From positions 1-37,914 of IMG/VR virus record IMGVR_UViG_3300021960_000209: 37,914 bases of DNA. One strand, 5' to 3'. The DNA is from a virus. Both the position numbers and the translations under genes were made by a program. Position 1 is the stretch's first letter. Every line of letters starts with the position of its first letter. Below are positions 7,984-15,153 of this stretch, piece after piece. The notes under the pieces are model-generated. The model searched no databases. It was not told the DNA's origin and saw only the letters and a program-made list of their open reading frames with translations.

Positions 7984-8907
7984 ATGATTGAAGCAACTAA
8001 ATTAAATGTAGGGTGGGGATATGAAGTAAAGTGTGATTTACATACTATTACTAATGAAGAAATACTTGAAATTGGAAAACTGTTAAAGTACAACCAAGTA
8101 GTAGTAATTAAAGGTCATCCTAATTTAGATCCTAAAGTACTACAAAGATTGTGCCATGGCTGTGGTGATATGGAAGGATATTCAAATAAGGTAAACTTGT
8201 ATGATGATCCTAATACACCAGAGAATATGGCACATTGGGCAAATACAATTGAGTCTCCTTCTACTAGACAGAGATACATAGATTATTGTACTGCACCTGG
8301 TGTAATGAGAGTTACAGGTAAACTTACTCCAGATGGTAGACGTACTGGATTCTTTGGGGATAAAGAAGATCTCGACTGGCATTGTAATAAGCCATCGAAT
8401 GAAAAGAGACATTCATACGTTTCACTATATTCCGTAGAAGGATCTGTTGGAAGTCAAACATCTTGGCTTGATACAAGTAAAGCATGGAATGACTTATCTG
8501 ATGATAAAAGAGACTTTTATAAAAAATTAGGGTTGACTATAGGCCATAAAATAGGTAGATTTAGTCATGATCCATCATTTATTGATCATATTAATGATCG
8601 TAAGTTATGGCCACTTGTTCTTGACAAATACGGTAAGACAGGTATGTTTTTCCCAATGTATCAAGTTTTTGGTATGGGTTTACTTAAAGAAGATGAAGTT
8701 AATTCTATTGAAGGTTGGGAAGACGAATGGGGATGGCTCAGACAGCATGTCCTCAAGGAAGAATATATGTATCATCACTTCTGGGAGGATGGTGACCTCG
8801 TAATGTCTGATCAAGATATTACTCTCCACAAAAGGTGGGAATTTGATAAAATGGAAGATAGACTTATGTGGCGTATTGCTCATGGAGTCGATAACGTAAA
8901 GGATTGA
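7984..8907 (+). CDS. TauD/TfdA-like 2OG oxygenase family protein with HxN in place of HxD (307 aa)
   Basis: The middle resembles TauD-family enzymes: LDWHCNKPSNEKRHSYVSLY, then SQTSWLDTSKAWNDLS, and a C-terminal GDLVMSDQDITLHKRW with distal His282 and later Arg297 for 2OG. TauD enzymes bind Fe(II) by HxD...H and use 2OG to hydroxylate small molecules. Here the first motif is His133-Cys134-Asn135, so the acidic iron ligand is Asn. The enzyme may be altered or inactive, or use another acidic residue. It has good spacing from AAAGGA to ATG 7984. It sits inside the replication cluster between gp43 and uvsX, with small genes on both sides. The family is clear, the activity uncertain. Confidence 0.75.
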   Translation: MIEATKLNVGWGYEVKCDLHTITNEEILEIGKLLKYNQVVVIKGHPNLDPKVLQRLCHGCGDMEGYSNKVNLYDDPNTPENMAHWANTIESPSTRQRYIDYCTAPGVMRVTGKLTPDGRRTGFFGDKEDLDWHCNKPSNEKRHSYVSLYSVEGSVGSQTSWLDTSKAWNDLSDDKRDFYKKLGLTIGHKIGRFSHDPSFIDHINDRKLWPLVLDKYGKTGMFFPMYQVFGMGLLKEDEVNSIEGWEDEWGWLRQHVLKEEYMYHHFWEDGDLVMSDQDITLHKRWEFDKMEDRLMWRIAHGVDNVKD

Positions 8908-8909
8908 TA

Positions 8910-9056
8910 ATGAAGTTAACTCATAATAATGTAAGCTATGTGAAAAGTGGATTTCGTATTGCAGCTGGAGTCTGTCTAATTCTTGGCCAAGTAATTGGAG
9001 CTGGTGCTCTTCTTATATTTGCTGAAGCGCTTGGTGTTGTGGAGGAATTAGTATGA
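8910..9056 (+). CDS. Small membrane protein (48 aa)
   Basis: ATG 8910 follows the TauD-like stop by two bases, and TGA 9054-9056 overlaps the next start (ATGA). The sequence has a positively charged N terminus (MKLTHNNVSYVKSGFR) followed by a hydrophobic stretch of about 25 residues rich in Gly, Ala, Leu and Ile, consistent with one transmembrane helix, then an acidic tail. The function is unknown. The tight packing between two recognisable genes supports that it is expressed. Confidence 0.65.
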   Translation: MKLTHNNVSYVKSGFRIAAGVCLILGQVIGAGALLIFAEALGVVEELV

Positions 9057-9313
9057 AGGCACATGCATATGATCAAGAACTTCTAACTATCTTTATGGAA
9101 GAGTGTTCAGAAGCAATCATGGAAGCATCTAAAGTTATAAGGTTTGATCAGGGATATGATCGACTTGAGGCAGAAATTGGTGACATATATTGTATGCTCA
9201 ATCTCATGCATGAAAGGGATATGTTCTCCTGGAGTAATGTTGAGGATTGTGCGCAACATAAACGTGAAAAGCTCAAACAATGGTCTGGTTTGTTAGGAGA
9301 ATACGATGAGTGA
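9053..9313 (+). CDS. MazG-like NTP pyrophosphohydrolase (86 aa)
   Basis: Short all-alpha NTP-PPase type protein. The metal-binding pattern is EECSE (Glu16, Glu17, Glu20) followed by EIGD (Glu41, Asp44), the EExxE...ExxD signature of MazG-like enzymes. Members hydrolyse nucleoside triphosphates to monophosphates; in phages they may clean the dNTP pool or interfere with host alarmone signalling, which is inference here. It overlaps its upstream neighbour by 4 nt and uvsX by 8 nt, so it is co-expressed with recombination and replication genes. Confidence 0.8.
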   Translation: MKAHAYDQELLTIFMEECSEAIMEASKVIRFDQGYDRLEAEIGDIYCMLNLMHERDMFSWSNVEDCAQHKREKLKQWSGLLGEYDE

Positions 9314-10364
9314 TTTCTTTAGAAATCTCGCAGAGGACATTAAAGATGAAGACACTTCGATCGCTGCTGATGGTATTTCTTCTGGGGAGTATTCTGGTAC
9401 TATCGATACTGGAAGTTATGCTCTTAATGCAGTTATATCAGGATCTATCTATGGTGGAGTTCCTAATAACAAAGTTACTGCTTTTGCTGGAGAATCTGCT
9501 ACAGGAAAGACCTTCTTTGTACTCGGTGTAGTTACACAATTCTTAAAGGACCATCCTACTGGTGGTGTTGTTTACTACGATACTGAAGCTGCTGTTACTA
9601 AACAAATGATGGAAGATCGTGGCATTGATACTCGTAGAGTTATCATAGCTGAGCCAGATTCTATTCAGAAGTTTAGGACACATGCTCTCAAAGTTATTGA
9701 GCAGTATGAAAAGGCTAAAGAAGAAGATAGACCGCCTATGATGATGGTGCTTGACTCACTAGGTCTTCTATCATCAGAGAAAGAACTAGCAGATAGTGCT
9801 GCAGGTAATGATACTAGAGATATGACTAAGTCTCAGCAGATCAAAGGTACGTTCCGTGTACTTACATTGAAGCTAGCTAAGGTTAAGGTCCCATTGTTAG
9901 TTACTAACCACGTGTATGATGTGATTGGTAGCTATGTTCCTATGAAGGAAATGGGCGGTGGTTCTGGTCTAAAGTATGCTGCAAGTACAATTGCATATTT
10001 GTCTAAGAAGAAGGAACGAGATGGAACTGAAGTAATAGGTAACATCATTAAAGTTAAGATGTTTAAGTCTCGTTTGTCTATGGAAAATAAAGAAGCAAGT
10101 GTGTTGCTTGATTATAAAACTGGACTCGATCGTTGGTATGGAATGGTTGACTTTGCAGTTGAGTGTGGAGTATGGCAAAAGGTTGCTAATAGGATTGAGA
10201 CTGATGATGGTTCAAAGGTCTATCCAAAGCAAATAATGAAAGAGCCTGACAAATACTTCAACGAACAAGTTATGAGTCGTATTGAAGAATATGTGAATGA
10301 CCATTACCGTTATGGAGGCAACGTAATTGATAGAGAAGTTGATTCTATCGAATCTGATTCATAA
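9306..10364 (+). CDS. uvsX: UvsX RecA-like recombinase (352 aa)
   Basis: RecA-family ATPase. Walker A is GESATGKT at residues 62-69 and Walker B is MMMVLDSLG with Asp150. The segment SQQIKGTFRVLTLKLAKVKV and LLVTNHVYD match T4-type UvsX. UvsX forms filaments on single-stranded DNA and drives strand exchange for recombination-dependent replication with UvsY and UvsW. The length is near T4 UvsX (about 390 aa) but somewhat shorter. It overlaps the MazG-like gene upstream and the TTG start of gp41 downstream, giving one translational chain from gp43 to gp41. Confidence 0.95.
   Translation: MSDFFRNLAEDIKDEDTSIAADGISSGEYSGTIDTGSYALNAVISGSIYGGVPNNKVTAFAGESATGKTFFVLGVVTQFLKDHPTGGVVYYDTEAAVTKQMMEDRGIDTRRVIIAEPDSIQKFRTHALKVIEQYEKAKEEDRPPMMMVLDSLGLLSSEKELADSAAGNDTRDMTKSQQIKGTFRVLTLKLAKVKVPLLVTNHVYDVIGSYVPMKEMGGGSGLKYAASTIAYLSKKKERDGTEVIGNIIKVKMFKSRLSMENKEASVLLDYKTGLDRWYGMVDFAVECGVWQKVANRIETDDGSKVYPKQIMKEPDKYFNEQVMSRIEEYVNDHYRYGGNVIDREVDSIESDS
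10314..10318 (+). promoter_or_regulatory. Shine-Dalgarno GGAGG setting the TTG start of gp41
   Basis: GGAGG lies inside uvsX, 8 bases before TTG 10327. No other start in that frame has such a site, and the resulting N terminus aligns with T4 gp41, so this site decides the start. Confidence 0.75.
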
Positions 10365-11688
10365 TGAAGACTACGTAAGAAAAGTACTTCCATACATTAA
10401 AGCAGAGTACTTTCCTGATTTTAGTGAAAGAACTACGCTTAACTGTATTGTAGAGTTTTTTGATAAGTATAACAAACCTCCTACCAAGGAGGCTCTCAAT
10501 GTTATGCTTTCAGACTTCGATAAGTTTTCAGAAGATCATTACAAAGGTGCTGTCGATATGGTTCAAAGTTTTGAGCCATCTGATGATAGTATTGAATGGC
10601 TTGTTGATCAGACTGAAAAGTTCTGTCAAGATAAAGCTGTATACAATGCTATCATGGACAGCATTCAGATATTAGAAGGCAAGAGTAAGAATGACAAAGG
10701 ATCTATACCAGACCTTTTGCATCAGGCTTTGGGTGTATCTTTTGACGCTCATATTGGACATGACTACATTGAGGATGCAGATGCTAGATTTGATTTTTAT
10801 CACCGCAAAGAAATTAAGACAAAGTTTGATCTCGACAAGCTCAACGATATTACGAAGGGTGGCTTGTCAAATAAAACCCTTAACGTGGCATTGGCTGGCA
10901 CTGGAGTGGGTAAGTCTTTGTTTATGTGTCATTGTGCTGCAGCTAATCTAAGAGACAATAAGAACGTATTATACATTACGTTAGAAATGTCTGAGGAAAG
11001 AATTGCAGAACGTATTGATGCTAACCTAATGGGCATAACATTAGATGAGCTACAAGAGATTCCTAAAGACAGTTTTGAGAAGAAAATAAATAGAGTTAAG
11101 AATAACTTCAAGGGTCGAGTTAAGATTAAGGAGTATCCTACAACAGGTGCTGGTGCAAACCATTTCCGACATCTTCTAAATGAGTTAAAGATCAAACAAA
11201 ACTTTGTTCCAGATATCATTTATGTTGACTACTTGAATATTTGTATGAGTTCGAGGATTCGTTATGGAGCAGGAGTCAATTCGTACACGTATGTCAAAGC
11301 GATTGCAGAAGAGTTACGCGGACTCGCTGTGGAATTCGACTTGCCAATCGTCACTGCGACACAAACCACAAGATCGGGTTACACGTCTAGTGATGTGGGG
11401 CTTGAAGACACCTCGGAGAGCTTTGGTCTGCCAGCGACTGCTGACTTTATGTTTGCGCTTATTAGCACTGAAGAACTCGAAGAACTCGGACAATTATTGA
11501 TTAAACAGTTAAAGAATAGATATAGTGATCCTAATACTAACAGACGATTTGTAGTAGGAGTAGATAGATCTAGAATGACACTACATAATGTGGAGCAAGT
11601 TGCACAAGATGATATTATTGATGATGCACCTGCGTTTGATCATACTGAAGTAGGTATACGACAACAATTTGAAGGATTTAAGTTTTGA
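10327..11688 (+). CDS. 41: Replicative DNA helicase gp41 (DnaB-like, 453 aa, TTG start)
   Basis: DnaB-type hexameric helicase. Walker A is GTGVGKS at residues 191-197; Walker B is IIYVDYLNIC with Asp301. Long matches to T4 gp41 include SYTYVKAIAEELRGLAVE and SFGLPATADFMFALI. The N terminus (M)IEKLILSNLI aligns with T4 MVEIILSHLI when translation starts at TTG 10327, supported by GGAGG 8 bases upstream; the next in-frame ATG is far inside. gp41 unwinds DNA at the fork and partners gp61 primase, encoded at 28.4 kb. It overlaps uvsX by 38 nt. Confidence 0.95.
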   Translation: MIEKLILSNLIHNEDYVRKVLPYIKAEYFPDFSERTTLNCIVEFFDKYNKPPTKEALNVMLSDFDKFSEDHYKGAVDMVQSFEPSDDSIEWLVDQTEKFCQDKAVYNAIMDSIQILEGKSKNDKGSIPDLLHQALGVSFDAHIGHDYIEDADARFDFYHRKEIKTKFDLDKLNDITKGGLSNKTLNVALAGTGVGKSLFMCHCAAANLRDNKNVLYITLEMSEERIAERIDANLMGITLDELQEIPKDSFEKKINRVKNNFKGRVKIKEYPTTGAGANHFRHLLNELKIKQNFVPDIIYVDYLNICMSSRIRYGAGVNSYTYVKAIAEELRGLAVEFDLPIVTATQTTRSGYTSSDVGLEDTSESFGLPATADFMFALISTEELEELGQLLIKQLKNRYSDPNTNRRFVVGVDRSRMTLHNVEQVAQDDIIDDAPAFDHTEVGIRQQFEGFKF

Positions 11689-11891
11689 GAGGTTACAAAG
11701 TTATTAAAGAAGGAATGTTTCACGTAGTATATGAAACAGCAAATGAATTGAAATTGCGTTCATTTAAAGGGAAAGACTCTGAACAAAGAGCAAAAGATCT
11801 AGCAAGGCACCTAAATTTAGGAGGTGGTTTTGATGGATACACACCAAATTTTTTTAGGGAGATAACATCTTCCTATGGACTTTCGGTATAA
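11685..11891 (+). CDS. Hypothetical protein after gp41 (68 aa, probable TTG start)
   Basis: The frame starts with TTG 11685 overlapping the gp41 stop (TTGA). AAGGA about 9 bases upstream supports this; ATG 11715 is an alternative but is poorly spaced. The sequence is basic with FHVVYETANELKLRSFKGKDSEQRAKDLARHLNLGGGFDGYTP. No known domain is recognised. Its last codons contain the late promoter octamer at 11887-11894. Confidence 0.6.
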   Translation: MRGYKVIKEGMFHVVYETANELKLRSFKGKDSEQRAKDLARHLNLGGGFDGYTPNFFREITSSYGLSV

Positions 11892-11894
11892 ATA
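11887..11894 (+). promoter_or_regulatory. T4-type late promoter TATAAATA for the 11.9-12.07 kb RNA
   Basis: A perfect TATAAATA overlaps the stop of the preceding gene. In T4 the late octamer lies about 6 bases before the start site, so RNA would begin near 11900. No protein gene follows for 280 bases, only hairpins and a terminator. Confidence 0.6.
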
Positions 11895-11899
11895 ATTCT

Positions 11900-12066
11900 G
11901 GCAGGCTATATCAGTATCTATCGGTGGGGGCCGAGGTACTAGAGGCAAGTGGTCATTTGGTCTTAGACCCTAAGGAAATGATTGGAGCAAATGTGGGGTT
12001 CATCCAATCTATAGTCTGACGGAATAAAGAGAAAGGTCCAGTGTTCTTCACATTGGACCTTTTTTA
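11900..12066 (+). ncRNA. Candidate structured late non-coding RNA, about 165 nt
   Basis: Gene-free stretch with its own late promoter octamer and intrinsic terminator. Hairpins seen are: TCGG/CCGA (11921-11924 with 11931-11934) around a G-rich loop, extended by AGTA/TACT (11913-11916 with 11937-11940); GTCATTT/AAATGAT (11952-11958 with 11976-11982, one G-U) capped by CTTAG-ACC-CTAAG (11962-11974); GATTGG/CCAATC (11980-11985 with 12004-12009), which shares bases 11980-11982 with the previous stem, so the two compete. No open frame of useful length lies inside. I do not recognise it as a known riboswitch, tmRNA or tRNA. Confidence 0.55.
12031..12065 (+). terminator. Intrinsic terminator of the candidate ncRNA
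   Basis: AAAGGTCCA (12032-12040) pairs with TGGACCTTT (12054-12062); GTG/CAC extends the stem past a two-base bulge; the loop is TTCTT. Six T follow from 12060 to 12065. Confidence 0.88.
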
Positions 12067-12117
12067 ATTTCGGAGATATTTGTGAGTTGCAGAGAAGTCA
12101 TTTACATCCCTTGGTTG

Positions 12118-12147
12118 TTGAAATCTGTTAACATAGATATTTATATC
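12118..12147 (+). promoter_or_regulatory. Weak sigma70-like promoter candidate for the 12.2 kb cassette
   Basis: TTGAAA at 12118-12123 and TATATC at 12142-12147 are 18 bp apart, after the terminator and before the 12175 gene. Matches are partial. The rest of the gap 12066-12174 holds nothing else that I can recognise apart from a minus-strand TATAAATA at 12138-12145. Confidence 0.3.
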
Positions 12148-12174
12148 AATGAGTTGTTAGGATGAGGTAGAAAA

Positions 12175-12372
12175 ATGGATTTATATCCAAAAGCTCAAGA
12201 TTTTAATGATGGTTTAGCTTTTTGCAGAAAAAGAGGGACTGAGGAACCTTATGTCGAATATTTCCTTGACTCTTATCTAAAAACAGGGGATGTTAAGTTT
12301 AGTAAGAATAATGCTATAAGGTTAGCTTGTGGCATTACAGATACTAACATATACAACTTGGAGTTTTTATAA
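12175..12372 (+). CDS. Hypothetical protein (65 aa)
   Basis: ATG 12175 has GATGAGG about 8 bases upstream and the stop overlaps the next start by one base (TAATG). The protein is MDLYPKAQDFNDGLAFC... with no recognised domain, signal or membrane segment. It is the first gene after the candidate ncRNA and its terminator, and the first of a tight chain that leads into the radical SAM genes. Confidence 0.55.
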   Translation: MDLYPKAQDFNDGLAFCRKRGTEEPYVEYFLDSYLKTGDVKFSKNNAIRLACGITDTNIYNLEFL

Positions 12373-12575
12373 TGCAACGTCCCGGTAAAATGCATCGAGC
12401 TGGTCTCGCTGATCATGTAGATTCTGTTACTATTAGTCAGCTGACTAAGTTCTTTGAGCAAGCTGCTAAAGAAGTTGAAGATCCTTTTTACTTCGAGCAG
12501 ATTGTAGACTATCTAAAGAACCACTACAAGTCCTCTAAGGGTTTAGAATCACCTGCGAGAGTACTAGGGTTGTAA
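12372..12575 (+). CDS. Hypothetical protein (67 aa)
   Basis: It is linked by one-base TAATG overlaps to both neighbours. The sequence is mainly helical in appearance (SVTISQLTKFFEQAAKEVEDPFYFEQIVDYLKNHYKSS), with no recognised domain. The overlaps suggest translational coupling with the radical SAM gene downstream, so a shared role is possible but not shown. Confidence 0.55.
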   Translation: MQRPGKMHRAGLADHVDSVTISQLTKFFEQAAKEVEDPFYFEQIVDYLKNHYKSSKGLESPARVLGL

Positions 12576-13663
12576 TGTTTGAGTGTGGTTATCTATCCCA
12601 TGGGATGTATGTATCGATAGGATTAAATGGTGATATCTATCCTTGCTGTTTTGCAAGCGATGGTCAAGCATCAATAAAAGATAAAAATGACTCCGACGAT
12701 ATTTTAAATGGACGATTTATAACCAAACTTAGAAGGCAAGCGCTGGACAATAAGGTTCCTGATATTTGTTCTGGATGTATAAAAAGAGAACAAATAACAG
12801 GAACCAGTCCAAGGATTAAAAACAATCACTTTATCGACAATACTGTTAAGGAAGTTATATCAGAAGAAGATGTTAGGTATATTCAAGTAAGATTATCTAA
12901 TGTTTGTAATTTTCAATGTACGATTTGTGGAGGTGGTAGTAGTCATTTAATTGCAAAAGAAGAGGGAATGAAGAATCCACTTCAAATTATTGAAGACGAT
13001 GTTTACAATCAATTAAAAAAAAGATTACCTAAGATGAGTGATCTACAAACAATAGTTTTTGCTGGTGGTGAACCTTTTTACAATACAAAAAAATTGATAG
13101 AATTACTTGACTATATTCCAAAAACAGTAAAACGTATAGCTATGCATACTAATGGTTCTGTATATGATAAACAATTGCTTGATAAATTATATGAATTTAA
13201 TTTTCCTATAATTGACTTTAGTTTTGATGGAACAGGTAGATTTTTTGAGTATCAACGTAGAAATGGTAAATGGGATGAAGTATTAAATAATTTAAAAAAA
13301 ATAAAAGAAAATTATCCTCGTATATGGATTCAAGGTAATAATACAATTACAAATACAACATTCATTAACTTACCTGATTTTCTCAGAGAAATGAAACCTT
13401 ATTTTAATAAAATAGACAATGTGTTTATTCAGAATCCTGTATATTATCAGATCAATACAGTGAAACCAGAAGTTTTAAACAAAATTAAATCTCAAATTGA
13501 AGATGATATTATTGTTAAAAATATTGATTATGCATTAAACAATCCAGCACCCAGCAATGTTATAAGAGCTTTTTGGAATCGAGTTAGTTATTTAAATAGC
13601 AAACAACATAACATATATGATTATATTCCTGAAATAAGGGACATAGTAAGGATATCAAATTAA
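12575..13663 (+). CDS. Radical SAM protein with N-terminal twitch/SPASM-like cysteine cluster, copy 1 (362 aa)
   Basis: The N-terminal part starts with GLNGDIYPCCFASDG (Cys24, Cys25) and ICSGCIKR (Cys65, Cys68), which look like ligands of an auxiliary iron-sulfur cluster of the SPASM/twitch type. The radical SAM motif CNFQCTIC gives Cys111, Cys115 and Cys118, and FAGGEPFY is the SAM-binding GGE motif. In most SPASM enzymes the auxiliary domain is C-terminal; here it comes first. Radical SAM enzymes cleave SAM to start radical chemistry; SPASM/twitch members often modify peptides or sugars. The substrate is unknown. The gene is AT-rich and sits in an accessory block, immediately followed by a paralogue. 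Confidence 0.82.
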   Translation: MFECGYLSHGMYVSIGLNGDIYPCCFASDGQASIKDKNDSDDILNGRFITKLRRQALDNKVPDICSGCIKREQITGTSPRIKNNHFIDNTVKEVISEEDVRYIQVRLSNVCNFQCTICGGGSSHLIAKEEGMKNPLQIIEDDVYNQLKKRLPKMSDLQTIVFAGGEPFYNTKKLIELLDYIPKTVKRIAMHTNGSVYDKQLLDKLYEFNFPIIDFSFDGTGRFFEYQRRNGKWDEVLNNLKKIKENYPRIWIQGNNTITNTTFINLPDFLREMKPYFNKIDNVFIQNPVYYQINTVKPEVLNKIKSQIEDDIIVKNIDYALNNPAPSNVIRAFWNRVSYLNSKQHNIYDYIPEIRDIVRISN

Positions 13664-14679
13664 TGAGCGAGGTATTGTGTCCTTTACCTTTTGTAAACAT
13701 TCATATTTTACCTAACGGTCACGTTTATCCTTGTTGTTCATGGAAAAGAGAACCTTATGGAAATATAAACAGAGAAGATATTGAAAATATTTGGAATAAC
13801 AATAAATTTAAAAAACTACGAAATATGATGATTGAAAATCAATGGCCTGCTGGATGTGCATCGTGTAAAATAAAAGAGCAAAGTGGTTTTAAAAATATGC
13901 GTCTTCTTTCACATGAAGTACATGATAATTTTCTCATAAACGAAACATTACCTACTAAATTTGATGAATGGGATATACGTAATAGTAATTTATGTAATTT
14001 AAAATGCCAAACTTGTGATGCATTGTATAGTAGTTTACACAATGAAGGAGTAGAATTAAAAGTACCTAATGATCAACTATATAAGATAATCGACAGAGAC
14101 GTTAAAACTGTTAAAAAAATATATTTTGCTGGCGGTGAGCCTCTAATTAATGATTTTCATTATTATGTTATAGAGAAATTAATAGAAAATAATAGATCAG
14201 ATTGTTGGCTTCAATACAGTACTAATTTAACTAAACTAGATTATAGAAAATATAATATAATAGATAAATGGAAATTTTTTGATAAAGTTAATGTTTTTGC
14301 TAGTATAGATTCGTTAGGATCTAAAAACGAAACTATTAGAGAAAATAGTAATTGGAATGTATTAGAGAAAAATTTTGCAAAATTAAGTGATGCTGTAAAT
14401 GAAAAACTAAAATTATGGATTTCAGTCACCGTTAGTAAGTTAAACGTAGCTGATGTCCCTGATATATATTTTTATTTTAAAGAAAAGAATATACCTATTA
14501 CTTTTCATAACATACTAGTTGGTCCACGTAAATTTAGATTTGATGCAATGAATAATTCTGAAATTGATGTTGCATTAACCAACCTTTCACAGTATATTAG
14601 TTGCGATGATAAATTTCTTTCTGATGTGTGTGTAAAGTTAACTGGAGCAATTAATCGGATGGTAGGGAGACCAGAATGA
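13663..14679 (+). CDS. Radical SAM protein with N-terminal twitch/SPASM-like cysteine cluster, copy 2 (338 aa)
   Basis: Same architecture as the gene before it. LPNGHVYPCCSW (Cys24, Cys25) and GCASCKIKE (Cys65, Cys68) form the N-terminal cluster, CNLKCQTC gives Cys111, Cys115 and Cys118, and FAGGEPLI is the GGE motif. All seven cysteines have the same residue numbers as in copy 1 although the rest has diverged widely. ATG 13663 overlaps the stop of copy 1 by one base, so the two are probably made together and may act in one pathway or complex. It overlaps the lipoprotein gene by 4 nt (ATGA). Confidence 0.82.
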   Translation: MSEVLCPLPFVNIHILPNGHVYPCCSWKREPYGNINREDIENIWNNNKFKKLRNMMIENQWPAGCASCKIKEQSGFKNMRLLSHEVHDNFLINETLPTKFDEWDIRNSNLCNLKCQTCDALYSSLHNEGVELKVPNDQLYKIIDRDVKTVKKIYFAGGEPLINDFHYYVIEKLIENNRSDCWLQYSTNLTKLDYRKYNIIDKWKFFDKVNVFASIDSLGSKNETIRENSNWNVLEKNFAKLSDAVNEKLKLWISVTVSKLNVADVPDIYFYFKEKNIPITFHNILVGPRKFRFDAMNNSEIDVALTNLSQYISCDDKFLSDVCVKLTGAINRMVGRPE

Positions 14680-15068
14680 AAAAACTAATACTAATATCAA
14701 TCCTGGCATTGGGTTTGTCCGCTTGTTATACTAACGGTGAGACAAATGGTGCTGTTGTTGGTGCAGTCGCTGGTGGAATACTGGGAAATGCAGTTGGTAA
14801 GACTGCTGGTACTATTGCTGGTGCTGCAGTTGGAGGAATGGTTGGTTCGTCTATTGGCAAACACATGGATGAACACGAAACACAAACTCGAGTGAAAACT
14901 GAACCGCTACCACCGCCACCTCCTGGAGCTAGCTACGAATGTAAGGATATTGAAAATGAAGGAGTTCGTTCCTCTTGTGAACGAGGTATAGCAGATCGTA
15001 ACAAAGCTGCACAACAAGAAGCTGAGACGAGAGCCTACAAATGTGCTAGGCATGGATGGTGTCAGTAA
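14676..15068 (+). CDS. Lipoprotein with glycine-zipper segment (130 aa)
   Basis: The N terminus MKKLILISILALGLSAC is a bacterial lipoprotein signal with lipobox LSAC (Cys17). Residues about 24-65 are a Gly/Ala-rich run of the glycine-zipper 2TM type (VVGAVAGGILGNAVG and similar), followed by a Pro-rich linker and a Cys-containing tail (YECKDIE, SSCERG, KCARHGWC). Host outer-membrane lipoproteins such as SlyB share this pattern. In a phage it could alter the cell envelope, for example in superinfection exclusion or lysis; that is inference. It overlaps the second radical SAM gene. Confidence 0.78.
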   Translation: MKKLILISILALGLSACYTNGETNGAVVGAVAGGILGNAVGKTAGTIAGAAVGGMVGSSIGKHMDEHETQTRVKTEPLPPPPPGASYECKDIENEGVRSSCERGIADRNKAAQQEAETRAYKCARHGWCQ

Positions 15069-15095
15069 AAAAGTAAATCTTAACAGATTTATAAT

Positions 15096-15103
15096 TATAA
15101 ATA
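15096..15103 (+). promoter_or_regulatory. T4-type late promoter TATAAATA upstream of 15154
   Basis: Perfect octamer in the intergenic gap 15069-15153. The predicted RNA start near 15109 leaves a 45-base leader before ATG 15154. Confidence 0.65.
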
Positions 15104-15120
15104 GACGTGTAATATGTGTA

Positions 15121-15130
15121 TTGCGCGCAA
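15121..15130. promoter_or_regulatory. 10-bp palindrome TTGCGCGCAA between two late octamers
   Basis: A perfect inverted repeat with a GCGCGC core, unusual in this AT-rich DNA, lies between the TATAAATA elements at 15096 and 15135. It could be a protein-binding site; no function is shown. Confidence 0.35.
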
Positions 15131-15134
15131 ATCA

Positions 15135-15142
15135 TATAAATA
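15135..15142 (+). promoter_or_regulatory. Second TATAAATA octamer just before the 15154 gene
   Basis: A perfect octamer directly abuts the ribosome site AAGGAG. RNA from it would start near 15148, after that site, so its use for this gene is doubtful. Confidence 0.35.
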
Positions 15143-15153
15143 AGGAGATTTAA

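Noticed and set aside
11085-11092. AATAAATA inside gp41
   Set aside because: Deep in coding sequence with no gene start nearby; taken as chance.
10929-11219. 96-aa minus-strand frame inside gp41
   Set aside because: Shadow of a clear gene with no ribosome site or recognisable product.
11991-12009. GGGGTTCATCC in the ncRNA region as a tRNA T-arm
   Set aside because: No acceptor stem, anticodon arm or D-arm could be matched around it.
12138-12145. Minus-strand TATAAATA as an antisense late promoter against the candidate ncRNA
   Set aside because: No gene follows on the minus strand and the run ATATTTATAT is simply AT-rich; one chance hit is expected.
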